Of a DNA stretch of 18,710 nucleotides, positions 7,565 to 15,439 are shown in pieces. The notes under the pieces are model-generated. The model made no database searches. It saw only the letters and a program-made list of their open reading frames with translations, and was not told the origin of the DNA. The first letter of the stretch is position 1. Every line of letters starts with the position of its first letter. Origin of the DNA: Cyanothece sp. UBA12306 (lineage in GTDB: Bacteria; Cyanobacteriota; Cyanobacteriia; Cyanobacteriales; Microcystaceae); assembly GCA_003448685.1 (NCBI GenBank), contig DLXW01000100.1:1-18710 (forward strand). The letters are read 5' to 3'. The position numbers and the translations under genes were made by a program.

Positions 7565-7588
7565 GAATTGAATTCCGTGACAGCACTG
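7565..7588. repeat. 24-bp block shared with the DUF2949 start, copy B
   Basis: The block matches 5941-5964 in 23 of 24 bases. On the minus strand it contains ACGGAATTCAAT, which equals 12 of the 13 bases of the nifB start motif. No gene starts here, since the ATG of the other copy is ACG. Confidence 0.8.
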
Positions 7589-7633
7589 GAGGAGCTTGAT
7601 AACGCTTACTCCGGTTTTTTTCAGGGGACTCAG

Positions 7634-7652
7634 AATTGAGAAATCCTCAATT
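7634..7652. other. Short inverted repeat AATTGAG / CTCAATT
   Basis: Seven-bp perfect arms are separated by AAATC and followed by TTTTCT. The stem is AT-rich and too weak for a confident terminator call. Confidence 0.35.
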
Positions 7653-7688
7653 TTCTCCCCACACTTCCTAAAATGAGTGCAACAAAAG

Positions 7689-7750
7689 CTCAACCCCAAA
7701 GAGGCATTGAGACTAGCTAAACCTTTATTAAGTAAGGGTTTGGGGTTGAG
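7689..7750. other. Long nested hairpin upstream of nifB
   Basis: CTCAACCCCAAA (7689-7700) is the exact reverse complement of TTTGGGGTTGAG (7739-7750). Inside its 38-nt loop, ACCTTTA can pair with TAAGGGT around TTAAG (one T-G wobble). The result is a 12-bp outer stem and a 7-bp inner stem, about 320 bp before nifB. It could be an RNA leader structure or a cruciform-type DNA site. Confidence 0.6.
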
Positions 7751-7918
7751 TGCATAAATACCCGTATCCCTGTGTAAAAATACTGAAGCCTTACCCTAAA
7801 AATACTAGACCCCCAGACCCTAAAAAAATTTTAACTCTCCTCAATAACAGATAGGGAAAGGGTTTGACTATTCAAGTACATCTTAATAAATCCAATCAAC
7901 TCCAACTCAGATAGTCAG

Positions 7919-7944
7919 ACCATCCCAATTGAGGGGAGGATGGT
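7919..7944. other. Hairpin in probable nifB leader (ACCATCC / GGATGGT)
   Basis: Seven-bp perfect arms surround a 12-nt loop about 125 bp upstream of the nifB start. If the nifB transcript starts further upstream, as in other cyanobacteria, this lies in its untranslated leader. Confidence 0.45.
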
Positions 7945-7989
7945 ATAACTGGCATAACGCCAAAGACGAATAGTCCATTGTTTTATCCT

Positions 7990-8012
7990 CTTGCGATGGT
8001 AAATCTCGCAAG
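7990..8012. other. Hairpin close to the nifB start (CTTGCGA / TCGCAAG)
   Basis: Seven-bp perfect GC-containing arms enclose a nine-base loop, ending 55 bp before the nifB ATG. It is the last stable structure before the start codon. Confidence 0.45.
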
Positions 8013-8057
8013 TGACCGAAGGCTCTTAAGTCATCTCTTAATCACCCTCTAAATCCT

Positions 8058-8070
8058 ACGGAATTCAATG
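8058..8070 (+). promoter_or_regulatory. Start-codon motif ACGGAATTCAATG of nifB
   Basis: The bases ending in the nifB ATG repeat the nifP start context with one change, and the first 12 recur on the minus strand at 7567-7578. No Shine-Dalgarno sequence is present, so this may be a different kind of initiation or regulatory signal. Confidence 0.5.
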
Positions 8071-9543
8071 TTACAATCCACCGGTCTCATTAACTCTGAC
8101 TCATCGGCGGCCAAGAAAGCAAAATCCTGTGGCGGTTCCTCGACTCAAAAGTCATCAGGAATCTCTGGTTGCACTTCTTCAACTCCTCAAGCTATAGCTC
8201 CTGATATTCAAGAAAGGATCGCTAAACATCCTTGTTATAGTGAAGATGCACACCATCACTATGCAAGGTTGCACGTTGCGGTAGCACCCGCTTGTAATAT
8301 TCAATGCAACTATTGTAATCGCAAATATGATTGCGCTAACGAAAGTCGTCCTGGGGTCGTCAGCGAAGTCCTGACTCCCGAAGAAGCAGCCCACAAAGCT
8401 TTAGTCATTGCTGGGAAGATTCCCCAAATGACAGTAATGGGAATTGCGGGCCCTGGTGATCCTTTAGCCAACCCGAAACAAACTTTTCGCACCTTTGAAT
8501 TGGTAGCCGAAAAAGCCCCTGATATTAAACTATGCTTATCTAGTAATGGCTTAATGCTCCCTGATTATGTTGATCGCATCAAAGAACTCAACATTGATCA
8601 TGTCACCTTAACCATTAATATGATCGACCCCGAAATTGGAGAAAAAATCTATCCTTGGGTACGCTTCAACCGCAAACGCTACAAAGGTATTGAAGGGGTC
8701 AAAATCCTCCATGAAAAACAAATGGAGAGCCTTGATGCCCTCAGAGAAGCGGATATTCTGTGCAAAGTTAACTCTGTGATGATCCCAGGGATCAATGACG
8801 AACATTTAGCCGAAGTTAACGAAGTAATTCGCTCTAAAGGTGCATTTCTCCATAATATTATGCCCTTGATCAGCGCGCCCGAGCATGGAACTCACTTCGG
8901 GTTAACCGGACAACGCGGTCCCACACCTAAAGAATTGAAGGCCGTCCAAGACAGTTGTTCTGGCAACATGAAAATGATGCGCCACTGTCGTCAATGTCGC
9001 GCTGATGCGGTGGGACTATTAGGAGAAGACCGTTCCCAAGAATTCACCAAAGAGAAATTCCTGGGTATGACTTCTGAATATGACCTAGCTAAACGCCAGC
9101 AAGTCCACGAAGAGATTGAACAATTCAACGCTGAAGTTAAAGAAGCTAAAGCCAAAGCTAAGAAGAAGAAAGCAGCCACCGGGGTTAAGATTTTAGTAGC
9201 TGTTGCCACTAAAGGTAATCGCCTGGTTAACCAACACTTTGGCCATGCTAAGGAATTTCAAATCTTTGAAGTCGACGGAGTAGACGTTAAATTTGTTGCG
9301 CATCGTAAAGTTGACCATTATTGTCAAAGTGGATACGGCGAGGAAGCAACCTTAGAACATATCATTAAAGCAATAGCCGATTGCAAAGGAGTACTAGCTT
9401 CCAAAATTGGGAATTGTCCCCAAGAAGAATTGCGTAAAGCGGGCTTAGAACCCTTTGAAGCTTACGATGTGATTGATAAAGTTGCTCTAGATTTCTATGA
9501 GCAGTATGTCCAGTCAAACCCCTTGATAGGAGTGTCTTCATGA
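8068..9543 (+). CDS. nifB: NifB, radical SAM FeMo-cofactor core synthase
   Basis: The 491-aa enzyme fuses two [4Fe-4S] units with a SAM-derived carbon to make NifB-co, the precursor of FeMo-cofactor. The N-terminal 50 residues are Ser-rich with [16 protein letters not shown] at 54-69. The radical SAM motif CNIQCNYC follows (Cys76, Cys80, Cys83), then the [12 protein letters not shown]-binding block. A basic linker (KAKAKKKK, near residue 365) leads to a C-terminal NifX-like domain (about 372-485, starting [11 protein letters not shown] with NQHFGHA). This two-domain form is usual in cyanobacteria. The ATG at 8068 lacks a Shine-Dalgarno sequence. Its TGA overlaps the ATG of the next gene by 4 nt. 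Confidence 0.96.
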   Translation: MLQSTGLINSDSSAAKKAKSCGGSSTQKSSGISGCTSSTPQAIAPDIQERIAKHPCYSEDAHHHYARLHVAVAPACNIQCNYCNRKYDCANESRPGVVSEVLTPEEAAHKALVIAGKIPQMTVMGIAGPGDPLANPKQTFRTFELVAEKAPDIKLCLSSNGLMLPDYVDRIKELNIDHVTLTINMIDPEIGEKIYPWVRFNRKRYKGIEGVKILHEKQMESLDALREADILCKVNSVMIPGINDEHLAEVNEVIRSKGAFLHNIMPLISAPEHGTHFGLTGQRGPTPKELKAVQDSCSGNMKMMRHCRQCRADAVGLLGEDRSQEFTKEKFLGMTSEYDLAKRQQVHEEIEQFNAEVKEAKAKAKKKKAATGVKILVAVATKGNRLVNQHFGHAKEFQIFEVDGVDVKFVAHRKVDHYCQSGYGEEATLEHIIKAIADCKGVLASKIGNCPQEELRKAGLEPFEAYDVIDKVALDFYEQYVQSNPLIGVSS

Positions 9544-9740
9544 GTTATCTCGTAGCCAACTCAGCATCAACGGTTAAGGCTCAGTCATCAACCATCAATT
9601 CTCGTTTATCGACTACTGAGTATAGCAGTAAAGACCATTGTTATACTTGCGTTGATGACTATGCTATTCCCCCCTGTACGGGCTTTTCTAAAGATTATAG
9701 CTGTTTACCTAATTTAGGCGGACAAAACCAACAAAACTAA
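9540..9740 (+). CDS. 66-aa four-cysteine protein resembling the C-terminal half of FdxN
   Basis: A strong AGGAG (9528-9532) and an ATGA overlap with the nifB stop show that this is a translated gene. The first 30 residues are Ser/Thr-rich. The rest has Cys34, Cys37, Cys46 and Cys55. I aligned [14 protein letters not shown] and SCLPN with RCNHCVGFYGTPQC and GCLPD of the next gene product, FdxN. They share C-x2-C-V, Y, P-x-C and CLP with the same C-x2-C-x8-C spacing. FdxN's Cys54 has no counterpart. It looks like a shortened FdxN paralogue that could hold a single Fe-S cluster or bind metal; function is unknown. Both proteins also begin MSY. I do not recognise a named family. Confidence 0.75.
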   Translation: MSYLVANSASTVKAQSSTINSRLSTTEYSSKDHCYTCVDDYAIPPCTGFSKDYSCLPNLGGQNQQN

Positions 9741-9762
9741 ACCAGAAAATGAGGGTAGAGTC

Positions 9763-10119
9763 ATGAGTTACACCATTACATCAGATTGTATTGCTTGCGA
9801 TCGCTGTCGGGTCGAATGTCCCACCGAAGCTATTCGTATTGAGAGTGGTGTCTTACTCATTGAACCTACCCGATGTAACCACTGTGTTGGTTTCTACGGA
9901 ACTCCCCAATGTGCTGCTGTCTGTCCCACGAATTTTGGCTGTTTACCCGATAACACCTGCTCTTGGACAGTTGGCTCCCTCAAATCAGGAGATTACTGGG
10001 ATGTTTGGTTTACTCGCTATCAATCTTTGGTTAAAAAACTGAAACAACAAAAAGCTCGGCACTATTGGCAACATTGGTTTGACGTTTATTCCCAAACCTT
10101 AGTATCCCTTTTTAGTTAA
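9763..10119 (+). CDS. fdxN: FdxN, 2[4Fe-4S] ferredoxin
   Basis: The 118-aa protein has two cluster motifs: Cys9, Cys12, Cys15 and Cys19 (C-x2-C-x2-C-x3-C followed by P) and Cys38, Cys41, Cys50 and Cys54 (C-x2-C-x8-C-x3-C). The long insert in the second motif is typical of FdxN. Extra Cys60 and Cys66 follow. The C-terminal 45 residues are helical, basic and aromatic. FdxN in nif clusters supplies electrons for cofactor assembly by NifB. GAGGG (9751-9755) is the ribosome-binding site. The gene is continuous, without the excision element found in some Anabaena strains. Its TAA stop sits inside the first heptad of the following array. Confidence 0.93.
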   Translation: MSYTITSDCIACDRCRVECPTEAIRIESGVLLIEPTRCNHCVGFYGTPQCAAVCPTNFGCLPDNTCSWTVGSLKSGDYWDVWFTRYQSLVKKLKQQKARHYWQHWFDVYSQTLVSLFS

Positions 10120-10175
10120 TAGTGAATAGTGAATAGTTAATAGTTTATCAATTTAATCATTACTATCAACTATTC
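10115..10175. repeat. Heptad array, fdxN-nifS gap
   Basis: Four GTKAATA units (10115-10142: two GTTAATA and two GTGAATA) are followed, after about 19 bp, by ACTATCAACTATTC (10162-10175), which is partly complementary to them. The first unit contains the fdxN stop codon (10117-10119). Confidence 0.8.
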
Positions 10176-10218
10176 TCTAACCCCCATTGATGATTGACGC
10201 CGAAATTAGGAAAGTGTG

Positions 10219-11421
10219 ATGAAAGACTGCATATATCTTGATAATAATGCCACCACTCAAGTTGATGAGGAAGTATTAGGAGCTATGTTGCCCTACCTTA
10301 CCCTCTATTACGGGAACCCTTCAAGTATGCACACCTTTGGTGGACAAGTGGGAGGGACTGTGAAAACTGCTAGAGAACAAGTAGCTGCTTTATTGGGAGC
10401 CGAACCCTCAGAAATTGTTTTTACTAGTTGTGGAACTGAAGGTGATAATGCAGCTATCCGTGCAGCCTTGGCCGCTCAACCCAACAAAAAGCAGATTATC
10501 ACCACTGAAGTTGAACATCCGGCGGTTTTGAATCTGTGCAAGAATCTCGAACGCCAAGGTTATACTGTTACCTATCTTTCGGTTGATAACCAAGGACAGC
10601 TTGATTTAAGCGAACTCGAAGCCTCTTTAACCGGTAATACTGCCCTTGTCTCCATCATGTATGCGAATAACGAAACAGGGGTGATCTTCCCTGTGGAACA
10701 GGTAGGACAAATGGCTAAGGAATACGGTGCGCTATTCCATGTGGATGCGGTGCAAGCGGTAGGTAAAGTTCCCTTGAATATGGCCACAAGTACCATTGAT
10801 CTGCTGACAGTATCAGGTCATAAAATCCATGCTCCTAAAGGAATTGGTGCTTTATATGTGCGTCGTAACACTCGCTTCCGTCCCTTACTCATTGGTGGAC
10901 ATCAAGAAAGGGGTCGCCGTGCTGGTACAGAAAATGTTCCAGGGATAGTTGCCCTAGGCAAAGCAGCAGAAATAGCAGCCTATTATCTCGAACAGGGATC
11001 ATCCGAAGAACAATTAAGGGATTATTTAGAACAAAGTATTTTGACTATAATTCCCGATACTGTCCTCAATGGTCATCCAGTACAAAGATTACCTAATACC
11101 TCAAATATTGGCTTTAAATTTATTGAAGGAGAAGCCATTCTTTTATCCCTCAATCAATATGGAATTTGTGCTTCTTCGGGTTCTGCTTGTACATCTGGAT
11201 CTCTAGAACCTTCCCATGTATTAAGGGCAATGGGACTACCCTATAGTGTCCTTCATGGCTCCATTCGCTTTAGTCTGTCTCGCTTTACTACCCACGATCA
11301 AGTTCAAAAGGTAATCGAAGTTTTACCAGGAATTATTGATCGTCTACGCGCTCTATCTCCTTTCAACAGCGATGAAGCTGGTTGGCTTGTTGAACAAGAA
11401 AAAGCGGCCTTAGCTAAATAG
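10219..11421 (+). CDS. nifS: NifS, cysteine desulfurase
   Basis: The 400-aa PLP enzyme converts cysteine to alanine and delivers sulfur to NifU. It opens YLDNNATTQVD and NPSSMH, both typical. The PLP lysine lies in TVSGHKIHAPKG (Lys202) and the persulfide cysteine in SSGSACTSGSLEPSHVL (Cys324), with the SACTSG form of NifS/IscS group I. The ATG at 10219 is preferred to the GTG one codon earlier; AGGAAA lies 6 nt upstream. It follows fdxN by 99 bp containing a heptad array, and the TAG stop abuts the next array. Position before nifU fixes it as NifS rather than a general IscS. Confidence 0.95.
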   Translation: MKDCIYLDNNATTQVDEEVLGAMLPYLTLYYGNPSSMHTFGGQVGGTVKTAREQVAALLGAEPSEIVFTSCGTEGDNAAIRAALAAQPNKKQIITTEVEHPAVLNLCKNLERQGYTVTYLSVDNQGQLDLSELEASLTGNTALVSIMYANNETGVIFPVEQVGQMAKEYGALFHVDAVQAVGKVPLNMATSTIDLLTVSGHKIHAPKGIGALYVRRNTRFRPLLIGGHQERGRRAGTENVPGIVALGKAAEIAAYYLEQGSSEEQLRDYLEQSILTIIPDTVLNGHPVQRLPNTSNIGFKFIEGEAILLSLNQYGICASSGSACTSGSLEPSHVLRAMGLPYSVLHGSIRFSLSRFTTHDQVQKVIEVLPGIIDRLRALSPFNSDEAGWLVEQEKAALAK

Positions 11422-11462
11422 TAAATAGTGATCAACTATTAACTATCAACTATCAACTATTA
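11421..11462. repeat. Heptad array, nifS-nifU gap
   Basis: GTAAATA and GTGATCA are followed directly by four ACTATYA units (11435-11462: ACTATTA, two ACTATCA, ACTATTA). The first base of the array is the last base of the nifS TAG stop. Confidence 0.8.
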
Positions 11463-11491
11463 ACTAATTAACTCTTGACAGGTGACTCAAA

Positions 11492-12376
11492 ATGTGGGAA
11501 TATACAGATAAGGTAATGGAATTCTTCTACAACCCACGTAATCAAGGAACGATTACTGAAAAGCAAGAAGGACAAGCTATTACAACAGGAGAGGTCGGAA
11601 GTATTGCCTGTGGTGATGCCCTCAGATTACACCTCAAAATTGATGAAGCAACCCAAATTATTCTTGATGCTAGATTTCAAACTTTCGGCTGTGCCTCAGC
11701 CATTGCATCTTCCTCAGCCCTGACAGAATTGTTAGTTGGAAAAACCCTTGATGAAGCTCTCAGTTTAACCAATAAAGAAATCGCTGAGTTTTTAGGGGGT
11801 TTACCAGAAGAAAAAATGCACTGTTCTGTCATGGGACAAGAAGCCCTAGAAGCTGCAATTTTCAATTACAGAGGAATCCCCTTAGACAACCACGAAGATG
11901 ACGAAGGAGCCTTAGTTTGCCGTTGTTTCGGAGTCACAGATACCAGAATTCGTCGCATTATTCTCGAAAATGATTTAACCACAGCTGAACAAGTTACTAA
12001 TTATGTAAAAGCCGGTGGTGGTTGTAGTTCTTGTCTACCTGATATCGATGATATTTTAGCCGATATTATTCAAGAAAAAGCTACAGCAGTAGTAGCAGCA
12101 ACAGAGGTTGCTGAAGCTAAATTAACACCGAATAAACCATTAACTAACCTCCAAAAGATTACCCTAATTCAACAAATTCTTGAAGAAGAAGTTAAGCCAG
12201 CCTTGGCACAAGATGGAGGGGATGTAGAATTGTTCGATGTAGAAGGAAATTTAGTCAAAGTAATCCTTCAAGGAGCCTGTGGTTCCTGTGCTAGTAGCAC
12301 TCAAACCTTAAAGATGGGCATTGAAGCGCGGTTACGCGATCGCATCTCCCCAGAATTAACAGTTATTTCGGTCTAG
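11492..12376 (+). CDS. nifU: NifU, Fe-S cluster scaffold
   Basis: The 294-aa modular scaffold assembles [2Fe-2S] and [4Fe-4S] clusters from NifS sulfur for nitrogenase. All nine ligand cysteines are in place. The IscU-like N-domain has Cys40, Cys67 and Cys111. The central permanent [2Fe-2S] domain (BFD-like) has Cys143 and Cys145 (CRC) with Cys178 and Cys181 in GGGCSSC. The C-terminal Nfu domain has Cys263 and Cys266 (CGSC, after DGGDVEL). Spacing is close to Azotobacter NifU. AGGTGA (11480-11485) precedes the ATG. A 328-bp gap then separates it from nifH. Confidence 0.96.
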   Translation: MWEYTDKVMEFFYNPRNQGTITEKQEGQAITTGEVGSIACGDALRLHLKIDEATQIILDARFQTFGCASAIASSSALTELLVGKTLDEALSLTNKEIAEFLGGLPEEKMHCSVMGQEALEAAIFNYRGIPLDNHEDDEGALVCRCFGVTDTRIRRIILENDLTTAEQVTNYVKAGGGCSSCLPDIDDILADIIQEKATAVVAATEVAEAKLTPNKPLTNLQKITLIQQILEEEVKPALAQDGGDVELFDVEGNLVKVILQGACGSCASSTQTLKMGIEARLRDRISPELTVISV

Positions 12377-12394
12377 AATTCCTACCGTTTATTA

Positions 12395-12409
12395 GTGAGC
12401 AAAGCTCAC
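12395..12409. other. Hairpin after nifU (GTGAGC / GCTCAC)
   Basis: Perfect 6-bp arms enclose a 3-base loop, 18 bp after the nifU stop. No T-run follows, so it is a possible 3'-end stabiliser rather than an intrinsic terminator. Confidence 0.45.
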
Positions 12410-12582
12410 CATTTAGAACCATGTTATTAAACCAAAAAAGTCGAGAGCGATCTCCACCATAGGCATCGCTTTCGCTAAGGGTTAATCCCCTCCCCAGAGA
12501 TCTAAAGAACAAAAGTTACTAACTTTCATTGAGTGCTTTTCGTTATTTGATCTAAACCTAAAAACTGATGTAGAGATTGAGA

Positions 12583-12616
12583 GTTTGATGGGAAGTAATT
12601 TCCCACAAAATCAAAC
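12583..12616. other. Large hairpin in nifH leader
   Basis: GTTTGAT (12583-12589) pairs with ATCAAAC (12610-12616), and GGGAA (12590-12594) pairs with TTCCC (12600-12604), leaving loop GTAAT and a one-sided bulge ACAAA. It gives a 12-bp stem ending 88 bp before the nifH start, where transcript 5' ends are expected in cyanobacteria. Confidence 0.6.
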
Positions 12617-12644
12617 AATCACGAACCATCTTTACGTCAGAAAT

Positions 12645-12658
12645 GGAGAGAAATCTCC
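12645..12658 (+). other. GNRA-type hairpin in nifH leader
   Basis: GGAGA, loop GAAA, TCTCC: a 5-bp stem (plus a possible U-G pair) capped by a GAAA tetraloop on the sense strand, 46 bp before the nifH start. Confidence 0.5.
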
Positions 12659-12677
12659 GACCTTGTGTTCACACTAA

Positions 12678-13595
<918 letters not shown>

Positions 13596-13600
13596 TGTAG

Positions 13601-13622
13601 GGGCTTAATTCTCATTAAGCCC
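13601..13622 (+). other. Stem-loop immediately after nifH
   Basis: GGGCTTAAT (13601-13609) and ATTAAGCCC (13614-13622) form a perfect 9-bp stem with loop TCTC, starting 5 nt after the nifH stop. The lack of a T-run argues against an intrinsic terminator. A role in 3'-end formation or nifH mRNA stability is likely, as proposed for nifH-nifD stem-loops in other diazotrophs. Confidence 0.7.
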
Positions 13623-13646
13623 ATGCAATTGGGAAATGGGGGAGCC

Positions 13647-13744
13647 GTGAATAGTGAATAGTGAATAGTGAATAGTGAATAGTGAATAGTGAACAGTGAA
13701 TAGTGAATAACTATCAACTATCAACTATCAACTATCAACTATCA
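13647..13744. repeat. Paired heptad arrays, nifH-nifD gap
   Basis: Nine GTGAATA units (one is GTGAACA) at 13647-13709 are followed with no spacer by five perfect ACTATCA units (13710-13744). Five of every seven bases are complementary between the two families (ATAGT/ACTAT), so the array can fold into a long imperfect stem. This is the largest such array in the window. Confidence 0.92.
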
Positions 13745-13841
13745 ACTCCCTTTACCCCATCCTCATCAAAAATTCTCACTCGTCATTCTTGACGAAGGCG
13801 TGCGTCCGATCCTAATCGCCAATCTATCACTGAGGAACACT

Positions 13842-15272
13842 ATGTCAACAGTAGAAGACAGAAAGCAGTTAATCCAAGACGTTCTTGATACCTATCCTGA
13901 GAAGTTAGCCAAGAAACGTAAGAAGCACCTCAACGTCTACGAAGAAGGCAAAGATGATTGTGGAGTAAAATCCAACGTTAAATCTGCGCCTGGTGTTATG
14001 ACCGCCCGTGGTTGTGCTTATGCGGGATCTAAAGGGGTAGTTTGGGGTCCTATTAAGGACATGATCCACATTTCCCACGGTCCTGTTGGTTGTGGTTACT
14101 ATTCCTGGTCTGGTCGTCGTAACTACTACATTGGAACCACTGGTGTTGATACCTTTGGTACCATGAACTTCACCTCCGATTTCCAAGAAAAAGACATCGT
14201 TTTTGGTGGAGACAAAAAACTCTTCAAAATCGGTCAGGAAATCGAAGAATTATTCCCTCTTAACAATGGGATTTCCATTCAATCTGAATGTCCTATTGGA
14301 TTAATTGGGGATGACATCGAAGCAGTTGCTCGTAAAATCACCAAAGAAACTGGTAAACCTGCTGTTCCCGTTCGTTGTGAAGGTTTCCGTGGAGTTTCCC
14401 AATCTTTAGGACACCACATCGCTAACGATGCTGTTCGTGACTGGGTCTTCAACAAAGAAGATGTCCCCGAACTAGAAACCACTCCCTATGACGTAGCTGT
14501 CATCGGTGACTACAACATTGGTGGAGACGCTTGGTCTAGCCGTATTCTCCTTGAAGAAATCGGTTTACGAGTTGTTGCCCAATGGTCTGGAGACGGCACC
14601 ATCAACGAGATGATGCAAACTCCTAAAGTTAAATTGAACCTCATCCACTGTTACCGCTCGATGAACAGCATCAGCCGTCACATGGAAGAGAAGTATGGTA
14701 TTCCCTGGTTTGAGTATAACTTCTTTGGTCCTACCAAGATTGCTGAATCCTTACGGGCGATCGCTGCACTCTTTGATGAAACTATTCAAGAGAATGCAGA
14801 GAAAGTTATCGCTAAATACGAGAAGCAAGTTGCAGATGTTCTTGCAACCTATCGTCCTCGCTTAGAAGGCAAAACCGTCATGATGATGGTTGGTGGATTA
14901 CGTCCTCGTCACGTAGTTCCTGCTTTCAAAGACTTAGGCATGGAAATGATCGGAACCGGATATGAGTTTGCTCACGGTGACGATTATAAACGTACCGCTG
15001 ACTACGTTGGCGATGCTACCTTGATCTATGATGACGTAACCGCCTACGAGTTCGAGAAATTCGTTCAAGAACTTAAGCCTGATTTAGTTGCTTCTGGGGT
15101 TAAAGAGAAGTATGTCTTCCAGAAAATGGGACTACCTTTCCGTCAAATGCACTCTTGGGATTACTCTGGTCCTTACCACGGTTATGACGGGTTCGCTATC
15201 TTTGCACGGGATATGGACTTAGCTCTTAATAACCCAACTTGGGGATTAATTGAATCTCCTTGGAAGAAATAA
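13842..15272 (+). CDS. nifD: NifD, nitrogenase MoFe protein alpha subunit
   Basis: The 476-aa subunit binds FeMo-cofactor and half of the P-cluster. Ligands are present: Cys58, Cys84 and Cys150 (P-cluster; [16 protein letters not shown] and [11 protein letters not shown]), Cys270 (FeMo-co Fe ligand, IHCYRSMN) and His437 (Mo ligand, [13 protein letters not shown]). The reading frame opens earlier at a GTG (13800), but the ATG at 13842, with GAGGA at 13832-13836, is the likely start, giving the expected cyanobacterial N-terminus. There is no excision element interrupting it. Codon use resembles nifH and nifK. Confidence 0.98.
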   Translation: MSTVEDRKQLIQDVLDTYPEKLAKKRKKHLNVYEEGKDDCGVKSNVKSAPGVMTARGCAYAGSKGVVWGPIKDMIHISHGPVGCGYYSWSGRRNYYIGTTGVDTFGTMNFTSDFQEKDIVFGGDKKLFKIGQEIEELFPLNNGISIQSECPIGLIGDDIEAVARKITKETGKPAVPVRCEGFRGVSQSLGHHIANDAVRDWVFNKEDVPELETTPYDVAVIGDYNIGGDAWSSRILLEEIGLRVVAQWSGDGTINEMMQTPKVKLNLIHCYRSMNSISRHMEEKYGIPWFEYNFFGPTKIAESLRAIAALFDETIQENAEKVIAKYEKQVADVLATYRPRLEGKTVMMMVGGLRPRHVVPAFKDLGMEMIGTGYEFAHGDDYKRTADYVGDATLIYDDVTAYEFEKFVQELKPDLVASGVKEKYVFQKMGLPFRQMHSWDYSGPYHGYDGFAIFARDMDLALNNPTWGLIESPWKK

Positions 15273-15292
15273 GACAAGGGAACTAGGGGACA

Positions 15293-15355
15293 GTGAATAG
15301 TGAATAGTGAATGGTAAATAGGGAATAACTATCAACTATCAACTATCAACTATCA
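15293..15355. repeat. Paired heptad arrays, nifD-nifK gap
   Basis: Five GTGAATA-type units (two perfect, then GTGAATG, GTAAATA and GGGAATA; 15293-15327) run directly into four perfect ACTATCA units (15328-15355). The architecture is the same as in the nifH-nifD gap, but with more decay in the left family. Confidence 0.9.
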
Positions 15356-15363
15356 ACTACCTA

Positions 15364-15392
15364 TCCCCCCTCTCCCTTCTCCCTCTCTCTTC
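15364..15392 (+). other. 29-base polypyrimidine tract before nifK
   Basis: The stretch has only C and T on the sense strand. It lies just after the heptad array and 36 bp before the GGAG of nifK. A similar tract precedes the nifE heptad array. Confidence 0.6.
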
Positions 15393-15439
15393 AAACAAAA
15401 GCCACACTTATCCTCAACCGACGAAACGGAGTATCACTA

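Larger units (their letters stand above)
7126..8067. promoter_or_regulatory. Divergent nifP-nifB control region
   Basis: This gap of 942 bp between the two outward nif arms has no convincing gene. The only frame of note (minus, 7505-7699, 64 aa) has low-complexity, cysteine-scattered content and no family resemblance. It holds several inverted repeats listed separately (7442-7456, 7634-7652, 7689-7750, 7919-7944, 7990-8012) and a copy of the DUF2949 start block (7565-7588). Promoters for both arms must lie here. I looked for NtcA boxes (GTA-N8-TAC) and found only imperfect candidates, such as GTACATCTTAATAA near 7876. In cyanobacteria nifB and nifP are known targets of the activator CnfR, but I cannot place its site. 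Confidence 0.75.

Noticed and set aside
7505..7699. Minus-strand 64-aa frame in the nifP-nifB gap
   Set aside because: No family resemblance, no ribosome-binding site seen, and it overlaps inverted repeats and the copied DUF2949 start block.
7766..7887. NtcA-type boxes (GTA-N8-TAC) upstream of nifB
   Set aside because: Only imperfect matches such as GTACATCTTAATAA were found; none is good enough to report as a site.
13601..13622. Intrinsic terminator after nifH
   Set aside because: The stem is strong but no run of T follows, and nifD and nifK continue in the same direction.
13647..13744. Possible CRISPR array
   Set aside because: The units are 7 bp in head-to-tail tandem with no spacers; this is a short tandem repeat.
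13800..13841. GTG upstream start for nifD
   Set aside because: The added 14 residues are not typical of NifD, and the ATG at 13842 has GAGGA at the right distance.
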